Of a DNA stretch of 42,423 bases, positions 24,902 to 33,985 are shown one piece after another. The notes beneath the pieces were generated by a model, which was not told the DNA's origin, made no database searches, and saw only the letters and a program-made list of their open reading frames with translations. The number at the start of each line of letters is the position of its first letter. Positions within the stretch are counted from its first letter, which is position 1. Location: contig JAHFDY010000010.1 of assembly GCA_023248735.1 (NCBI GenBank), positions 1 to 42,423 of the forward strand. Reading direction: 5' to 3'. The position numbers and the translations under genes were made by a program. The DNA is from Myxococcales bacterium. GTDB taxonomy: Bacteria; Myxococcota_A; Polyangia; Polyangiales; Polyangiaceae.

Positions 24902-25861
24902 ATGCGTATGATTGGTGTAGGTCATGTTTTTGGCTTCGGTTGTGCACTTCTTGCGGCGGCCTGTTCCGGCGACATCGGAGGAAGCGATAACGACACGTCC
25001 GCAGACGGATTGACGCGGCAATGTGCAGCCAGCGATACAGTCAAGGGAATTGACGTTTCGAAGTGGCAAGGCGACATCGACTGGACGAAAGCGGCGAGCG
25101 ATGGAATCGCGTTTGCGTTCACTCGCGTAAGTTACGGGACGAGCTCTAACGATTCGAAGTTTGGTCGCAACTGGGCAGGTGCAGGCAGCGCCGGTTTGTA
25201 TCGCGGCGCCTATCAGTACTTTCGCGCAGGGCAGGACGCAGCCGAGCAGGCGAACAAGGTCGTCGATGCAGTTGGTGTACTCGGCAACGGTGACCTTCCA
25301 GTGGTCCTCGACATTGAGGAAGCGGATGACCAGTCGTCGGCCACGGTCCTCAGTAAGATTCGTGAGTGGTTGCTGATCGTCGAAGCTGGCACGGGAAAGA
25401 CACCGATTATCTACACAGGCGGTTACTTTTGGAACTCACTGAAGGGTGGCACAGAGTTCGCGAAGTACCCTCTTTGGATCGCCAACTACGGCGCCTCGTG
25501 TCCCAAAATGGCTTCCGGTTTTTCGAAGTGGTCGTTCTGGCAGTATTCAGACGAAGGGTCGGTTTCGGGAATCTCAGGGGACGTCGACCTCGACGTCTTC
25601 AACGGTTCACTCAAAGACCTTGCAGCACTCGCTGGGCCTACGGGTGAGTCCGCCGTCGTCGTTGCTGGCTTGCTCAACCTCCGAGAGGGCAGCGGCACGT
25701 CGCATCCGATCATCACACAGATGGAGTGCGGCTCCGAACTTACGATTCTCGAGCACGATGAATGGGGATGGGCGAGGGTCCGTTACGGGGCAACCGAGGG
25801 TTGGTGCAACGAGAGCTACCTCATCCCAAAAAGCGAATTCGACGCGTACGTCTGCTACTGA
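24902..25861 (+). CDS. GH25 lysozyme-like lipoprotein with C-terminal SH3 domain
   Basis: The start at 24902 follows GGGGGGA and gives MRMIGVGHVFGFGCALLAAACSGD, a lipoprotein signal. Residues from about 50 form a GH25 (Cellosyl/Lyc-type) muramidase: GIDVSKWQGDIDW, FTRVSYG, YRGAYQYFR, VVLDIEEAD with the catalytic acidic pair, YTGGYFW, LWIANYG and WSFWQYSDEG...DVDLDVFNG. A bacterial SH3 domain follows (about residues 250-310: LLNLREGSGTSHPIITQM, WGWARVRYGATEGWCNESYL), suited to cell-wall binding. It could hydrolyse prey or self peptidoglycan. The 286 nt upstream (24616-24901), between divergent genes, show no gene and no convincing promoter. Confidence 0.9.
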   Translation: MRMIGVGHVFGFGCALLAAACSGDIGGSDNDTSADGLTRQCAASDTVKGIDVSKWQGDIDWTKAASDGIAFAFTRVSYGTSSNDSKFGRNWAGAGSAGLYRGAYQYFRAGQDAAEQANKVVDAVGVLGNGDLPVVLDIEEADDQSSATVLSKIREWLLIVEAGTGKTPIIYTGGYFWNSLKGGTEFAKYPLWIANYGASCPKMASGFSKWSFWQYSDEGSVSGISGDVDLDVFNGSLKDLAALAGPTGESAVVVAGLLNLREGSGTSHPIITQMECGSELTILEHDEWGWARVRYGATEGWCNESYLIPKSEFDAYVCY

Positions 25862-25973
25862 ATGGCCCTCGTCGGTCCAGCGCGACCGGTCTAAACGTGG
25901 CCGATATGAGGCTTCCAAGAGGAAGCTTGCCCTCGCGGCGCGTGGATTTTACGCTTCGGCGGCGGCTTGACTG

Positions 25974-27428
25974 ATGAGTGACCATCCCCAACAGCGTTAT
26001 CGCGTCGTTGAAAAACTCGAATCTGGAGGGATGGCCGAAGTTTTTCGCGCCGAGAGCGAGGGTTTGCAGGGGTTCCGCAAGCAGGTCGCGATCAAGCGCG
26101 TCTTGCCGCATCTCAGCTCGAAGACGAAGTTCATCCAGATGTTCTTGGATGAGGCGCGACTCTCAGCGCAACTTTCGCACTCGAACTGCGTTCAGGTTTT
26201 CGACATCGGCGTCGGTGACAACACGTACTTCATCGTTATGGAGTTCGTCGACGGGGCGAACCTCAAGAGCGTCACCGACTCGCTCCGAAAGCAAGGTCGT
26301 GAGTTTCCGATCGAGGCGGCACTCTTCATCTGTATCGAGATTTGCAAGGGCCTAAGCTATGCGCACGAACTTACCGATCAGCGCGGGCTTCCCTTGCAGA
26401 TTGTCCATCGTGACATCTCGCCTCCGAACGTGCTCATCACGAAGTTTGGCGAAATCAAGATCGTGGATTTTGGCCTCGCCAAGGCGAGCACGCAACTCGA
26501 GAAGAGCGAGCCTGGCATCATCAAAGGTAAGTTCGCTTACCTTTCGCCTGAGCTTGCATCGGGCAAGGAAGTTGACGCTCGCGCCGACGTATTCGCGGTC
26601 GGTATCATTTTGTGGGAGCTGCTTGCGGGCAAGCGCCTTTTCTTGGGCGACACCGATTACCAGACCGTGAAGAACATTCAGGCGGCGGTTGTCCCCCCGA
26701 TCGGCCAGCTCAATCCGCTGGTGACCACCGAACTTGAGCGCATTGTGAATCGCGCGCTCGCGAAAGACCTCGATGCACGGTACCGAACGGCACGCGAGCT
26801 TGGCTATGATCTTACGCGGCTATTGTTCAAGCTAGGCAAGCCCGTGAGCACGTTCGACATTGCGTCGCAGGTCCACTTTGCAATGCGTGATCGCGCACGC
26901 CAAAGGCCCGCATCGTCGCGGATCGACAAGTTGATTGAAGAGACACTGCTCGAGTTCACGTCGCTTACGGAGGGCGAGGAACAGCCCGTGGTGCGCAAGA
27001 GCAAGCCGCTTGCGATCAACGATTTTTCAAAGTGGATTTCGGAGATCGCGCCGTCAAGCCGTCCTAGCGACCCGTATCCACTCCATCAGTCGCTGCCCCC
27101 AAATTTGAGTGAAGGTAACCTTGCGCTTCTCGAGGAAGATGACATCCCCTTATCGCCACCGTCCTCCTCTCAACGCCTTCCGCCCGTAGGGCCGGCGATC
27201 ACGATGGGGGGGAATCCGGTCGCAGGCGTGAAGGCGACTTTGGCGACGCTGCGTTCGATTCCGCCGCCGCTGCTTCCCGATCCACTCGCGCTCGCTGCGG
27301 CGAATGAAAACCCGCCAAAAATCGCCGTCGCCGAAGCGCAGTCCCGCGCGTGGCTCTACGCCTTACTTGCGGGTCTGGTGCTGATCGGTGTCGCCCTTGT
27401 GATGTTTGTGATGCGACAACGAAGTTGA
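25974..27428 (+). CDS. Hanks-type Ser/Thr protein kinase with C-terminal membrane anchor
   Basis: The kinase domain spans about residues 8-285: LESGGMAEVF (Gly loop), VAIKRVL (ATP Lys), FLDEARL (Glu), HRDISPPNVLI (catalytic loop), VDFGLAK (Mg Asp) and KFAYLSPEL. The catalytic-loop Lys of HRDLKPxN is replaced by Ser, a variant familiar in myxobacterial kinases. A long Ser/Pro-rich linker leads to a single C-terminal transmembrane helix (WLYALLAGLVLIGVALVMFV) with three or four residues after it, so the kinase faces the cytoplasm without a real sensor domain outside. The substrate is unknown. It converges with the Cys-rich lipoprotein gene with 16 nt between. Confidence 0.93.
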   Translation: MSDHPQQRYRVVEKLESGGMAEVFRAESEGLQGFRKQVAIKRVLPHLSSKTKFIQMFLDEARLSAQLSHSNCVQVFDIGVGDNTYFIVMEFVDGANLKSVTDSLRKQGREFPIEAALFICIEICKGLSYAHELTDQRGLPLQIVHRDISPPNVLITKFGEIKIVDFGLAKASTQLEKSEPGIIKGKFAYLSPELASGKEVDARADVFAVGIILWELLAGKRLFLGDTDYQTVKNIQAAVVPPIGQLNPLVTTELERIVNRALAKDLDARYRTARELGYDLTRLLFKLGKPVSTFDIASQVHFAMRDRARQRPASSRIDKLIEETLLEFTSLTEGEEQPVVRKSKPLAINDFSKWISEIAPSSRPSDPYPLHQSLPPNLSEGNLALLEEDDIPLSPPSSSQRLPPVGPAITMGGNPVAGVKATLATLRSIPPPLLPDPLALAAANENPPKIAVAEAQSRAWLYALLAGLVLIGVALVMFVMRQRS

Positions 27429-27444
27429 CGGTCATTGTAGTTGA

Positions 27445-28182
27445 CTATTGGCAAATGACGCGCCCGTCACGTACGACGCATCCAGTGCCGGTGCACTCGT
27501 GAAGCCTCACGAACTTCTTCCCTTTGCACACGAGTTCGAGCTTCGCATCAGGACTGCAAGCGCGCGCTTCAGGTAGCTCGCACGAGTCCCCCTCAGATGC
27601 GATCGTGGTGTCGCAGCTAACGCCTCGCTTGTCAGGTTTTACCGCGCACTCTTTCGGTCCACGACACGAGCTCGCGCTCTTCATGTGGCCGTCCTGGCAC
27701 AAGAGGAGGCTGCGGTGATCCGTCCCGCAGGCGAGAGAACCTGGAGGACCGCACGCGTCTCCGCTTTCGGCGATCGAGTTGTCGCACTCAACAACTGATC
27801 CTTCAATGTGACAGCCGCCCGCACCACGACAGTTGCGCCACGATTCGAACTTGTCTCGGTTGCAAACGAGCGCCCGCTTTCCGTCGGCGCTGCATGCGTA
27901 ACTCCCAATGTTACCATTCATGCAGGCGTCGCCAACGCTTGCGCGAGAGTCGTCACAGGTCACGTTGTGGGCGTTGCCATGCTCGACGCAACCCTGCGGT
28001 CCGCGACAGGGTATCGACGCCCATTGGCCCGATCGACAGAGTGCAGCTTGAGCAGGGTCGAAGCACGCCGCGAGGTTGTTTGTGTTGCACGCTGCGCCGG
28101 GCGAGGGCTTTTCACGGCAGCCAATGAGGAGCGAAAGAAGGAGCAAGGCGAGGCCGGATCGAGTGCTCAACGAGGCGGCCAC
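27445..28182 (-). CDS. Lipoprotein with four tandem Cys-rich modules
   Basis: The start is GTG at 28182; the signal ends SLLIGC. The mature protein is four copies of a module of about 50 residues: G-(D/A)-AC, AC-x4-5-D or equivalent, L-x-C-x-G, C-(R/T)-G-x-GC or KEC, and a final (V/S)-x-CD ending in the linker SxAxxGD. Each copy holds six Cys, which suggests three disulfides per unit. Examples of the shared core are ALCRSGQWASIPCRGPQGC and LLLCQDGHMKSASSCRGPKEC. Such repeats occur in myxobacterial surface proteins of unknown function. It is divergent from the next gene with only about 43 nt between starts. Confidence 0.8.
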   Translation of the reverse strand: MAASLSTRSGLALLLLSLLIGCREKPSPGAACNTNNLAACFDPAQAALCRSGQWASIPCRGPQGCVEHGNAHNVTCDDSRASVGDACMNGNIGSYACSADGKRALVCNRDKFESWRNCRGAGGCHIEGSVVECDNSIAESGDACGPPGSLACGTDHRSLLLCQDGHMKSASSCRGPKECAVKPDKRGVSCDTTIASEGDSCELPEARACSPDAKLELVCKGKKFVRLHECTGTGCVVRDGRVICQ

Positions 28183-28225
28183 AATTTCCGATTATGGGAG
28201 CGCTTGGCCCCGAAGAGGAGATAAA

Positions 28226-28846
28226 TTGAGTTCAATGCGAAACTGTTTGATTGTGCCCTTTAGCGGTTTGGTCATTGTCTTGATGACTGACCTTGGTTGC
28301 AAAAAGTCCGAAAGCGGAGCCTCTGGCCAAGGCCAACTTTCGAGTCAAAGGCCGAGCCAAAAGCCAAGCCCAACGCTTAGCGGGGCCGAAGCTCAGGCAA
28401 AGGACTTGGTGAGTGGCTTCTTGAAGGGCGAGACCGAGCAGGCAGAACTTACGAAGAAACTCTTGCCGACCTTTGAACAGTGCAAGACGGCCTTTGTTCC
28501 CGAAGAGATGGCAGCGAAGATTTGCGAGCCCTGGAAGGAGGCGCCGCGTGCCCCCAACGCGCATCTCAGTCCCTCGGCGGGGCAGACCGAAGTGCTGGTT
28601 GCCAGCGCGACGACCGAGGACCTGCGCGCATGGAACGAGAGGGCACAGAGTTTCCATGCAGGATACAAGCGTCTCGCCGAGCACCTACGGCCAGGGCTGA
28701 CCGTGTTTCGCTTTACGTTTGTGGAGCCCGGGAAAACGACAGGTCTTACATTCGACGCGCTTTTTTTCGTCGACGGCAAATGGTTCTTCGTGCCGAAGCC
28801 GTGGCGCGGCTTGAGACGTGAACGCCACGAGGACGGGAAACCGTAA
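28226..28846 (+). CDS. Small secreted or lipid-anchored protein of unknown function
   Basis: A TTG at 28226 lies five bases after GAGGAG and is preferred over the ATG three codons later (28235), which has poorer spacing. The N-terminus MRNCLIVPFSGLVIVLMTDLGCKK is a hydrophobic signal with a non-ideal lipobox (DLGC). A Ser/Gln/Pro linker precedes a domain of about 150 residues (AKDLVSGFLKGETEQ, LTKKLLPTFEQCK, LRPGLTVFRFTFVEPGKT, FDALFFVDGKWFFVPKPW) that resembles small NTF2-like or DUF-type periplasmic folds, though I cannot name the family. The 123 nt to comM contain no gene. Confidence 0.72.
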   Translation: MSSMRNCLIVPFSGLVIVLMTDLGCKKSESGASGQGQLSSQRPSQKPSPTLSGAEAQAKDLVSGFLKGETEQAELTKKLLPTFEQCKTAFVPEEMAAKICEPWKEAPRAPNAHLSPSAGQTEVLVASATTEDLRAWNERAQSFHAGYKRLAEHLRPGLTVFRFTFVEPGKTTGLTFDALFFVDGKWFFVPKPWRGLRRERHEDGKP

Positions 28847-28969
28847 ATATTATTGACTACACAGCCTGTCCGATGACGGGCTCACTTCCGTCACGGTTGG
28901 GCAGCCCGTGGGCAACGTCGCGTGTTTTTCCGTCTCGCGAGTAGGCACGCTCTTCGCAGAAGGGATGGC

Positions 28970-30511
28970 ATGCTTGCGACCGCGCTCAGCGCCACCCTCA
29001 TTGGTCTTGATTCGCAGCCCGTGCGCGTCGAGGTCGAGACGCGCCGCGGCCCTCCGAAGTTCGAACTCGTCGGTCTTGCCGAAGCGGCCGTTCGCGAAAG
29101 CCGTGTTCGCGTACGGAGTGCCCTCAAGCAAATCGGCGTCGACATCGGGGAGTGCATCGTTACGGTCAACCTTGGTCCTGCCGATGTTCCGAAGACGGGC
29201 AGCGGTTTCGATTTGGCGATTGCTGCTGCGCTGCTGGGCGCGCTCGGACTGATTTCCGCTGAGGCGATCTCCGGCGTTCTCCTCCTTGGTGAGTTGTCGC
29301 TCGATGGTGGAGTCCATCCGCTTCGGGGTGCGCTGGCTCACTTGCTCGGTGCGCGAAAGCGTGGCGTAAAGTGTGTTGTGCTTCCGCGCGCGAACGAAGC
29401 GGAGGCGGCTCTTGTGGGCGATCTTGAAGCGACGACCGTTGCGACGCTCGGTGAGTTGGTCGAAGCGTGGCGCGAGGGAAGGGTCCTTGGGCGTGTTCCT
29501 CCTAAGGAGGCGCCAGCGCAAATGACTGCGCCAGGTCTTCCCGACCTCGCTGACGTTCGGGGTCAATTTGCCGCACGTCGCGCACTTGAGATTGTGGCAG
29601 CAGGTGGCCACAACCTATTAATGATGGGACCGCCCGGTGCGGGCAAGACCATGCTCGCCCGTCGTTTGCCCGGCATCTTGCCGTCGCTCGCAACGAATGA
29701 CGCGCTTGAAGTGTTGGCGATTCAGAGTGTCGCTGGGCTCCTGTGCTCTCAGCGACTTCTTGCGCAGAGGCCTTTTCGTGCGCCACACCACACCGTGAGC
29801 GATGTCGCGTTGATCGGAGGTGGTGGCGACGTACCGCGTCCGGGTGAGGTGAGTCTTGCCCACAACGGCGTCCTCTTCCTCGACGAGCTTGCCGAATTTA
29901 GGCGCACCGCTCTCGAGGGCCTCCGCCAGCCGCTCGAGGACGGTGACGTTCTCATCTCGCGTGCGCGCGTGAAGGTCTCGTTCCCATCGAGACCCATCCT
30001 CGTGTGCGCGACCAATCCTTGCCCTTGCGGCTATTACGGCGATCGATCGGGGCGTTGCGAGTGTTCGGTCGACCGCATTCGCCGCTACCGCGCGCGCCTT
30101 AGCGGACCATTGCTCGATCGAATCGATATTCAAGTTGCGCTACCACCTGTCGAAATTGATGCGCTGTGGAAAGGCGAGCGGGGCGAAACGAGCGCAGCGG
30201 TCAAGCAGCGGGTCATCGTTGCGCGCACGGTCCAGCGTGAACGACGCGCCGCGGGGAACGTTTCAGCAAGTTGCAACGCGGCCCTTACCGCGCAGGATGT
30301 CGAACGCGTGATCGTGCCGTGTTCAGAGGGGGCCAGTTTGCTCAAACGCGCGGTGGAGCGTCTCGCACTATCCGCGCGTGGCTATGGCAAGGTGCTCCGT
30401 GTCGCGCGCACGATAGCGGATCTCGACCACCAAGAAGGCGTGGCGCCACGGCACATCGGCGAGGCGATCACCTATCGAGCGCTCGAGCGCACAAGCGTCG
30501 CGGGACCGTAA
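28970..30511 (+). CDS. comM: YifB/ComM family Mg-chelatase-like AAA+ ATPase
   Basis: The 513-residue protein has the ComM layout: an N-terminal Lon-protease-like (ChlI) domain (LATALSATLIGLDSQPVRVEVE, LGPADVPKTGSGFDLAIAAA), a central AAA+ module with Walker A GPPGAGKTML and Walker B GVLFLDELAEF, and a C-terminal Mg-chelatase domain containing the zinc-type Cys cluster CATNPCPCGYYGD...CEC. ComM is a hexameric branch-migration helicase that helps integrate transforming DNA. The ATG at 28970 is preferred over 28922 because AAGGG precedes it and the family N-terminus starts there. recA follows after 77 nt, an apt partner in recombination. Confidence 0.94.
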   Translation: MLATALSATLIGLDSQPVRVEVETRRGPPKFELVGLAEAAVRESRVRVRSALKQIGVDIGECIVTVNLGPADVPKTGSGFDLAIAAALLGALGLISAEAISGVLLLGELSLDGGVHPLRGALAHLLGARKRGVKCVVLPRANEAEAALVGDLEATTVATLGELVEAWREGRVLGRVPPKEAPAQMTAPGLPDLADVRGQFAARRALEIVAAGGHNLLMMGPPGAGKTMLARRLPGILPSLATNDALEVLAIQSVAGLLCSQRLLAQRPFRAPHHTVSDVALIGGGGDVPRPGEVSLAHNGVLFLDELAEFRRTALEGLRQPLEDGDVLISRARVKVSFPSRPILVCATNPCPCGYYGDRSGRCECSVDRIRRYRARLSGPLLDRIDIQVALPPVEIDALWKGERGETSAAVKQRVIVARTVQRERRAAGNVSASCNAALTAQDVERVIVPCSEGASLLKRAVERLALSARGYGKVLRVARTIADLDHQEGVAPRHIGEAITYRALERTSVAGP

Positions 30512-30588
30512 CGGTCACCGCAACCTGCCATTCTCAGACCTGGCGCGAGTGGTGGGGCAGATGGAAACCAGGTTGACCGGAGTCAATC

Positions 30589-31614
30589 ATGTTGAGTGAA
30601 CTTGCAGAGAAGATTCGTAACATAAAAAGCGTTATTTGCAACGTCGAGAAGCAATTCGGAAAAGGGGCCATCATGCAGCTCGGCGACGAGTCTGGGCTCG
30701 AACCTGTGACGACCATTCCGACCGGCTCCCTTGCGCTAGACCTAGCAACAGGTGTGGGCGGCTATCCGCGGGGCCGCGTGGTCGAGATGTACGGTCCTGA
30801 GTCGAGCGGCAAGACCACGCTTGCGCTTCACGCGATTGCCGAAGCGCAACGCAATGGCGGTATCGCAGCGTTCATCGACGCTGAGCACGCGCTCGACGTG
30901 AAGTACGCAAAATCGATCGGAGTCGAGATCGAGAAACTTCTCGTCTCACAGCCCGACACGGGTGAGCAGGCGCTCGAGATTTGCGAAATGCTCGTTCGTA
31001 GCGGCGCGGTCGACATGATCGTAATCGATTCGGTCGCAGCGCTCACGCCAAAAGCCGAGATCGAGGGCGAAATGGGTGATCAACACATGGGCTTGCAAGC
31101 CCGCCTTATGAGCCAGGCGCTTCGCAAGCTCACAGCGGTTGCGCACCGCACAGGCACGACGCTCCTCTTCATCAACCAGCTGCGTCAGAAAATCGGGGTT
31201 GTGTTTGGCTCACCTGAAACGACTACGGGAGGCAATGCGCTCAAGTTCTATGCGTCGATGCGGCTTGACGTGCGCCGTATCGGGCAGATCAAAGTGGGCG
31301 ACGAAGTCGTGGGTGGAAGGACTCGCGTGAAGGTCGCGAAAAACAAGTGCGCACCACCGTTTACGGAAGCGGAATTTGAGATTCGATACGGCACGGGCAT
31401 TGACTCACTGAGCGAGGTCATCGATCTCGGCGTCTTGCGCGGTCTGATCGACAAGAGCGGCAGTCATCTATCTTTCGCCGGAACCGCACTTGGAAACGGT
31501 CGTGAACGATCACGCGACACGATCGCAGGGTCACCCGAGCTGCTGAGCACGTTGCGGCAGGCGATCGTCGCGGCCGCTCCGGTGAAAGGGCGACGTTCTG
31601 AAGCTGAAGCGTAA
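30589..31614 (+). CDS. recA: Recombinase RecA
   Basis: A 341-residue RecA with all core motifs: [13 protein letters not shown], Walker [23 protein letters not shown], Walker [13 protein letters not shown], the MAW/L1-L2 regions ([46 protein letters not shown]) and LINQLR-type [10 protein letters not shown]. It forms filaments on ssDNA, drives strand exchange and stimulates LexA cleavage. GGAG six bases before the ATG supports the start. No CTGT-N8-ACAG box is visible in the short upstream gap, so SOS control, if any, uses another motif or an upstream promoter shared with comM. A clear hairpin terminator follows. Confidence 0.97.
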   Translation: MLSELAEKIRNIKSVICNVEKQFGKGAIMQLGDESGLEPVTTIPTGSLALDLATGVGGYPRGRVVEMYGPESSGKTTLALHAIAEAQRNGGIAAFIDAEHALDVKYAKSIGVEIEKLLVSQPDTGEQALEICEMLVRSGAVDMIVIDSVAALTPKAEIEGEMGDQHMGLQARLMSQALRKLTAVAHRTGTTLLFINQLRQKIGVVFGSPETTTGGNALKFYASMRLDVRRIGQIKVGDEVVGGRTRVKVAKNKCAPPFTEAEFEIRYGTGIDSLSEVIDLGVLRGLIDKSGSHLSFAGTALGNGRERSRDTIAGSPELLSTLRQAIVAAAPVKGRRSEAEA

Positions 31615-31632
31615 AGAACGTGAACCATCGAG

Positions 31633-31663
31633 GAGCGGACGTTCGAAGCGTCCGCTCAATTTC
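31633..31663 (+). terminator. Terminator hairpin after recA
   Basis: GAGCGGACG-TTCGAAG-CGTCCGCTC is a perfect 9-bp stem with a 7-nt loop, beginning 19 nt past the recA stop and followed by AATTTCT. The tail is only partly T-rich, but stem strength and position make it a good candidate for an intrinsic terminator. Confidence 0.65.
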
Positions 31664-31701
31664 TGCGTGTCTCGAGCGACCCGCCCTCGAGTTGGCGGCG
31701 C

Positions 31702-31863
31702 CTAAGCGGCCCGCCTTGCAAGCAAACGTTCAACCGCAACGTTGAGGCTCTTATCGGTTGATGCCCGAAGTTCGACCTCAACGATCGCAATGTGCTTGCG
31801 GATGATGTTCCGCAGCGCTTCCTCGTCAACACGCCCATCGTTTGTTCGCGCACCCTCGTTCAT
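31702..31863 (-). CDS. Small conserved-looking protein (53 aa), not in ORF track
   Basis: This ORF falls under the track's length limit. Translated by hand it reads MNEGARTNDGRVDEEALRNI, continuing IRKHIAIVEVELRASTDKSL and ending ERLLARRAA, a charged, apparently helical peptide with natural composition. It begins 19 nt downstream of the spermidine-synthase-like gene on the same strand, so it is probably co-transcribed with it. No Shine-Dalgarno sequence is obvious. The overlapping track ORF at 31656-31853 is Arg/Ser-rich and looks like a shadow. Function unknown; it might be a small DNA-binding or adaptor protein. Confidence 0.5.
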   Translation of the reverse strand: MNEGARTNDGRVDEEALRNIIRKHIAIVEVELRASTDKSLNVAVERLLARRAA

Positions 31864-31882
31864 GGGTGGTTAACGTCTGTCC

Positions 31883-32551
31883 TCAGAGCCGACCGACAAA
31901 AATGGTGTGGCGTGGTCCTCCCTGTTTGAGTCGCGCGCGCACATGATGGGTCTCCACCGCGAATGCGTGATGCCTTAGGCGGTGTTCAAACTTTCGGTCG
32001 TCCCATGCCGACCACACCGCGAGCACCCCGCCAGGTCGCAGTGAGGCGCGGATCATGGCGAGCCCCGCATTATCGTACAAACCGGCGTTGGCCGTCTGCG
32101 TGAAAGCGGCCGGGCCATTGTCGACATCGAGCAACACGGCATCGAAGCGAGCGTGGCCGTTGTTGAGCAAGAGGGCGATGTCGCCAACCTCGATGCAAAC
32201 CCGCCGATCCTCCAGCGGGCGCTTCGCGAGCGCTCCGAGCAACCCACGATTCCACTCGACGACCGCTGGCATCAGCTCGGCGACCACCACCGTTGCATCG
32301 GCGGGCAGAACATCGAGTGTCGATCGCAGCGTGAAGCCCATTCCGAGTCCGCCCACCAGCACGCACGGGCGCTCGAGTTTGCGTGCTCGATCGCAGGCAA
32401 TGGTTGCGAGAGCTTCCTCGGAGCCCTTCATGCGGCTCGACATCAGATCCTTGCCATCGGCCATGATCATGTATTCGCTGCCGCGCCGGGTCAGCGTCAT
32501 GGCGTTGCCGTCTGGCGTGCGCGCCTCGCCGAGAAGCTCCCAGGGAATCAT
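31883..32551 (-). CDS. Spermidine synthase-like (SpeE-fold) methyltransferase/aminopropyltransferase homologue
   Basis: The 222-residue protein has a Rossmann methyltransferase core: CVLVGGLGMGFTLRSTLD (nucleotide loop), TVVVAELMPAVVEWNRG (acidic residue after strand 2), VCIEVGDIALLL and FDAVLLDVDNGPAAF, where a SpeE-type Asp occupies the active-site position. The sequence before it (EYMIMADGKDLMSSRMKGSEEALA) resembles the short N-terminal hairpin of spermidine synthases. It lacks other parts of classical SpeE and no polyamine gene is nearby, so the true substrate is uncertain. It is followed by the 53-aa ORF and preceded by the MATE gene on the same strand. Confidence 0.82.
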   Translation of the reverse strand: MIPWELLGEARTPDGNAMTLTRRGSEYMIMADGKDLMSSRMKGSEEALATIACDRARKLERPCVLVGGLGMGFTLRSTLDVLPADATVVVAELMPAVVEWNRGLLGALAKRPLEDRRVCIEVGDIALLLNNGHARFDAVLLDVDNGPAAFTQTANAGLYDNAGLAMIRASLRPGGVLAVWSAWDDRKFEHRLRHHAFAVETHHVRARLKQGGPRHTIFVGRL

Positions 32552-32599
32552 GGCCGTGGGCTACCACGAACGCCTTCCATCGTCAGGGCTCTCTTCCAC

Positions 32600-33985
32600 T
32601 CACACCCTCGCGATCAAGGTTCCGGACCGCCGCCAGAAGCGCCCGAAGAGCGCGAATGCAACCGTGACCAGACCCACCGTGAGGCCGAGCCACAACCCGA
32701 TCGCGCCCATCTTCATGACGACCCCGAGCGTGAACCCGATCGGAATCGCAAGGCACCAATAGGCGATCAGGTTCGCGACAAGCGGTACGCGGGTATCGCC
32801 CGTTCCCCGAAGTGCACTTGACGTAACGACTGAAACCCCATCGAACAGCTGGAAGCACGCGGCAATGTAAAGAAGCTTGACGGCAATGGGGAGGACCGTC
32901 TTGTCGGGCGTCAGCATGATTGCGAGCGACGAAGGAAACAGCGCGAACACCGCAGCGCACGCGCCCATGAAGACCGCGCCGAGGCCAATGCCCAAGAGGC
33001 CAGGCATCCTCGGAGAGACTCCCGCACCAATCGCTCGCCCGACGCGCGCAGCTGTCGCGCCGCCGATGCCAAGCGCGCCCATGTACGTAAAGCTTGCGAG
33101 AATGATCGCCACTTGATGCGCGCCGACCTCTGCTCGTCCACAGCGCGCGGCGAGGATAGTCACGAACGAGAACGCGGAGTATTCGGCCACAAGGTGCAGG
33201 CCGATCGGAAGGCCGAGCCTCATGACCTTCGCGGGGTCGAAAGTGCTCACGCGATGCGTTGGCGCTATTGACCTTGCGTAGACATAAACGACAAGAAACT
33301 GGACGAAACTAGCAACGCTAAGCGCCACGCCCGCCCCAAGCGATCCCATCGCGGGGACGCCCATCGAAGGAAGACCGAGCGACGCAAGTGCAGCGTCTCC
33401 ACGAACGAGCAGCATGCACACAGGGACATTGATCACGTTCGCCAACAGCGCCGATGCAATGAGGACGGAAGTGCGGTGCCGCGCCTGCAGGTAACCCTTC
33501 GTCGCACTGAAGCCAACGATGAAAAACATGCTGGGAACCTGGCCTAGGGTGAAACGTTGCGCATGCCGTGCAATCTCCGCTTCGACGCCGACGTGGGGAA
33601 GGACAAATGTAATTGATACAGCGACAATTGCGCAGGGCAAGACCCACACGAGTGCCGTTCGCAACGTCGTCTCGAACGCGTTCCAGGCAACCGCCTCTTC
33701 CCCAGCGCCGATGGCTTGTGCAGCAAGGGTGTCACAAGCGCCAGCGATGCCCATGGCAAAGACCATGAAGGTAAAGCCGATCGCGCGCCCCGTCGAAGCG
33801 CCTCCGAAGTCGGCCGATCCTTCGCTCACGCCGTATCCCAGAATGCGTGTGTCGACCACGCCCATGAGCATCGTGAGCAGTTGTCCACCCGCGATCGGAA
33901 CTGCAACGGTAAGCAACTTGACGAGTTCGTGTCGGATGCTCGCAGCAGGTGGAACGCGTGAGGGAGGAGATGTGTCTGAAAGCAA
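32600..33985 (-). CDS. MATE family cation-coupled efflux transporter
   Basis: An integral membrane protein of 461 residues with about twelve hydrophobic segments in two similar halves, as expected for MATE exporters. Characteristic pieces are LLTVAVPIAGGQLLTMLMGVVDTRILG in helix 1, GACDTLAAQAIGAG in the first half and the matching RVGRAIGAG in the second, plus YLQARHRT. These pumps export cationic compounds and drugs with Na+ or H+; substrate is unknown here. The start at 33985 is plausible. The 154 nt between it and the divergent lipoprotein gene contain no further gene. Confidence 0.92.
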   Translation of the reverse strand: MLSDTSPPSRVPPAASIRHELVKLLTVAVPIAGGQLLTMLMGVVDTRILGYGVSEGSADFGGASTGRAIGFTFMVFAMGIAGACDTLAAQAIGAGEEAVAWNAFETTLRTALVWVLPCAIVAVSITFVLPHVGVEAEIARHAQRFTLGQVPSMFFIVGFSATKGYLQARHRTSVLIASALLANVINVPVCMLLVRGDAALASLGLPSMGVPAMGSLGAGVALSVASFVQFLVVYVYARSIAPTHRVSTFDPAKVMRLGLPIGLHLVAEYSAFSFVTILAARCGRAEVGAHQVAIILASFTYMGALGIGGATAARVGRAIGAGVSPRMPGLLGIGLGAVFMGACAAVFALFPSSLAIMLTPDKTVLPIAVKLLYIAACFQLFDGVSVVTSSALRGTGDTRVPLVANLIAYWCLAIPIGFTLGVVMKMGAIGLWLGLTVGLVTVAFALFGRFWRRSGTLIARV

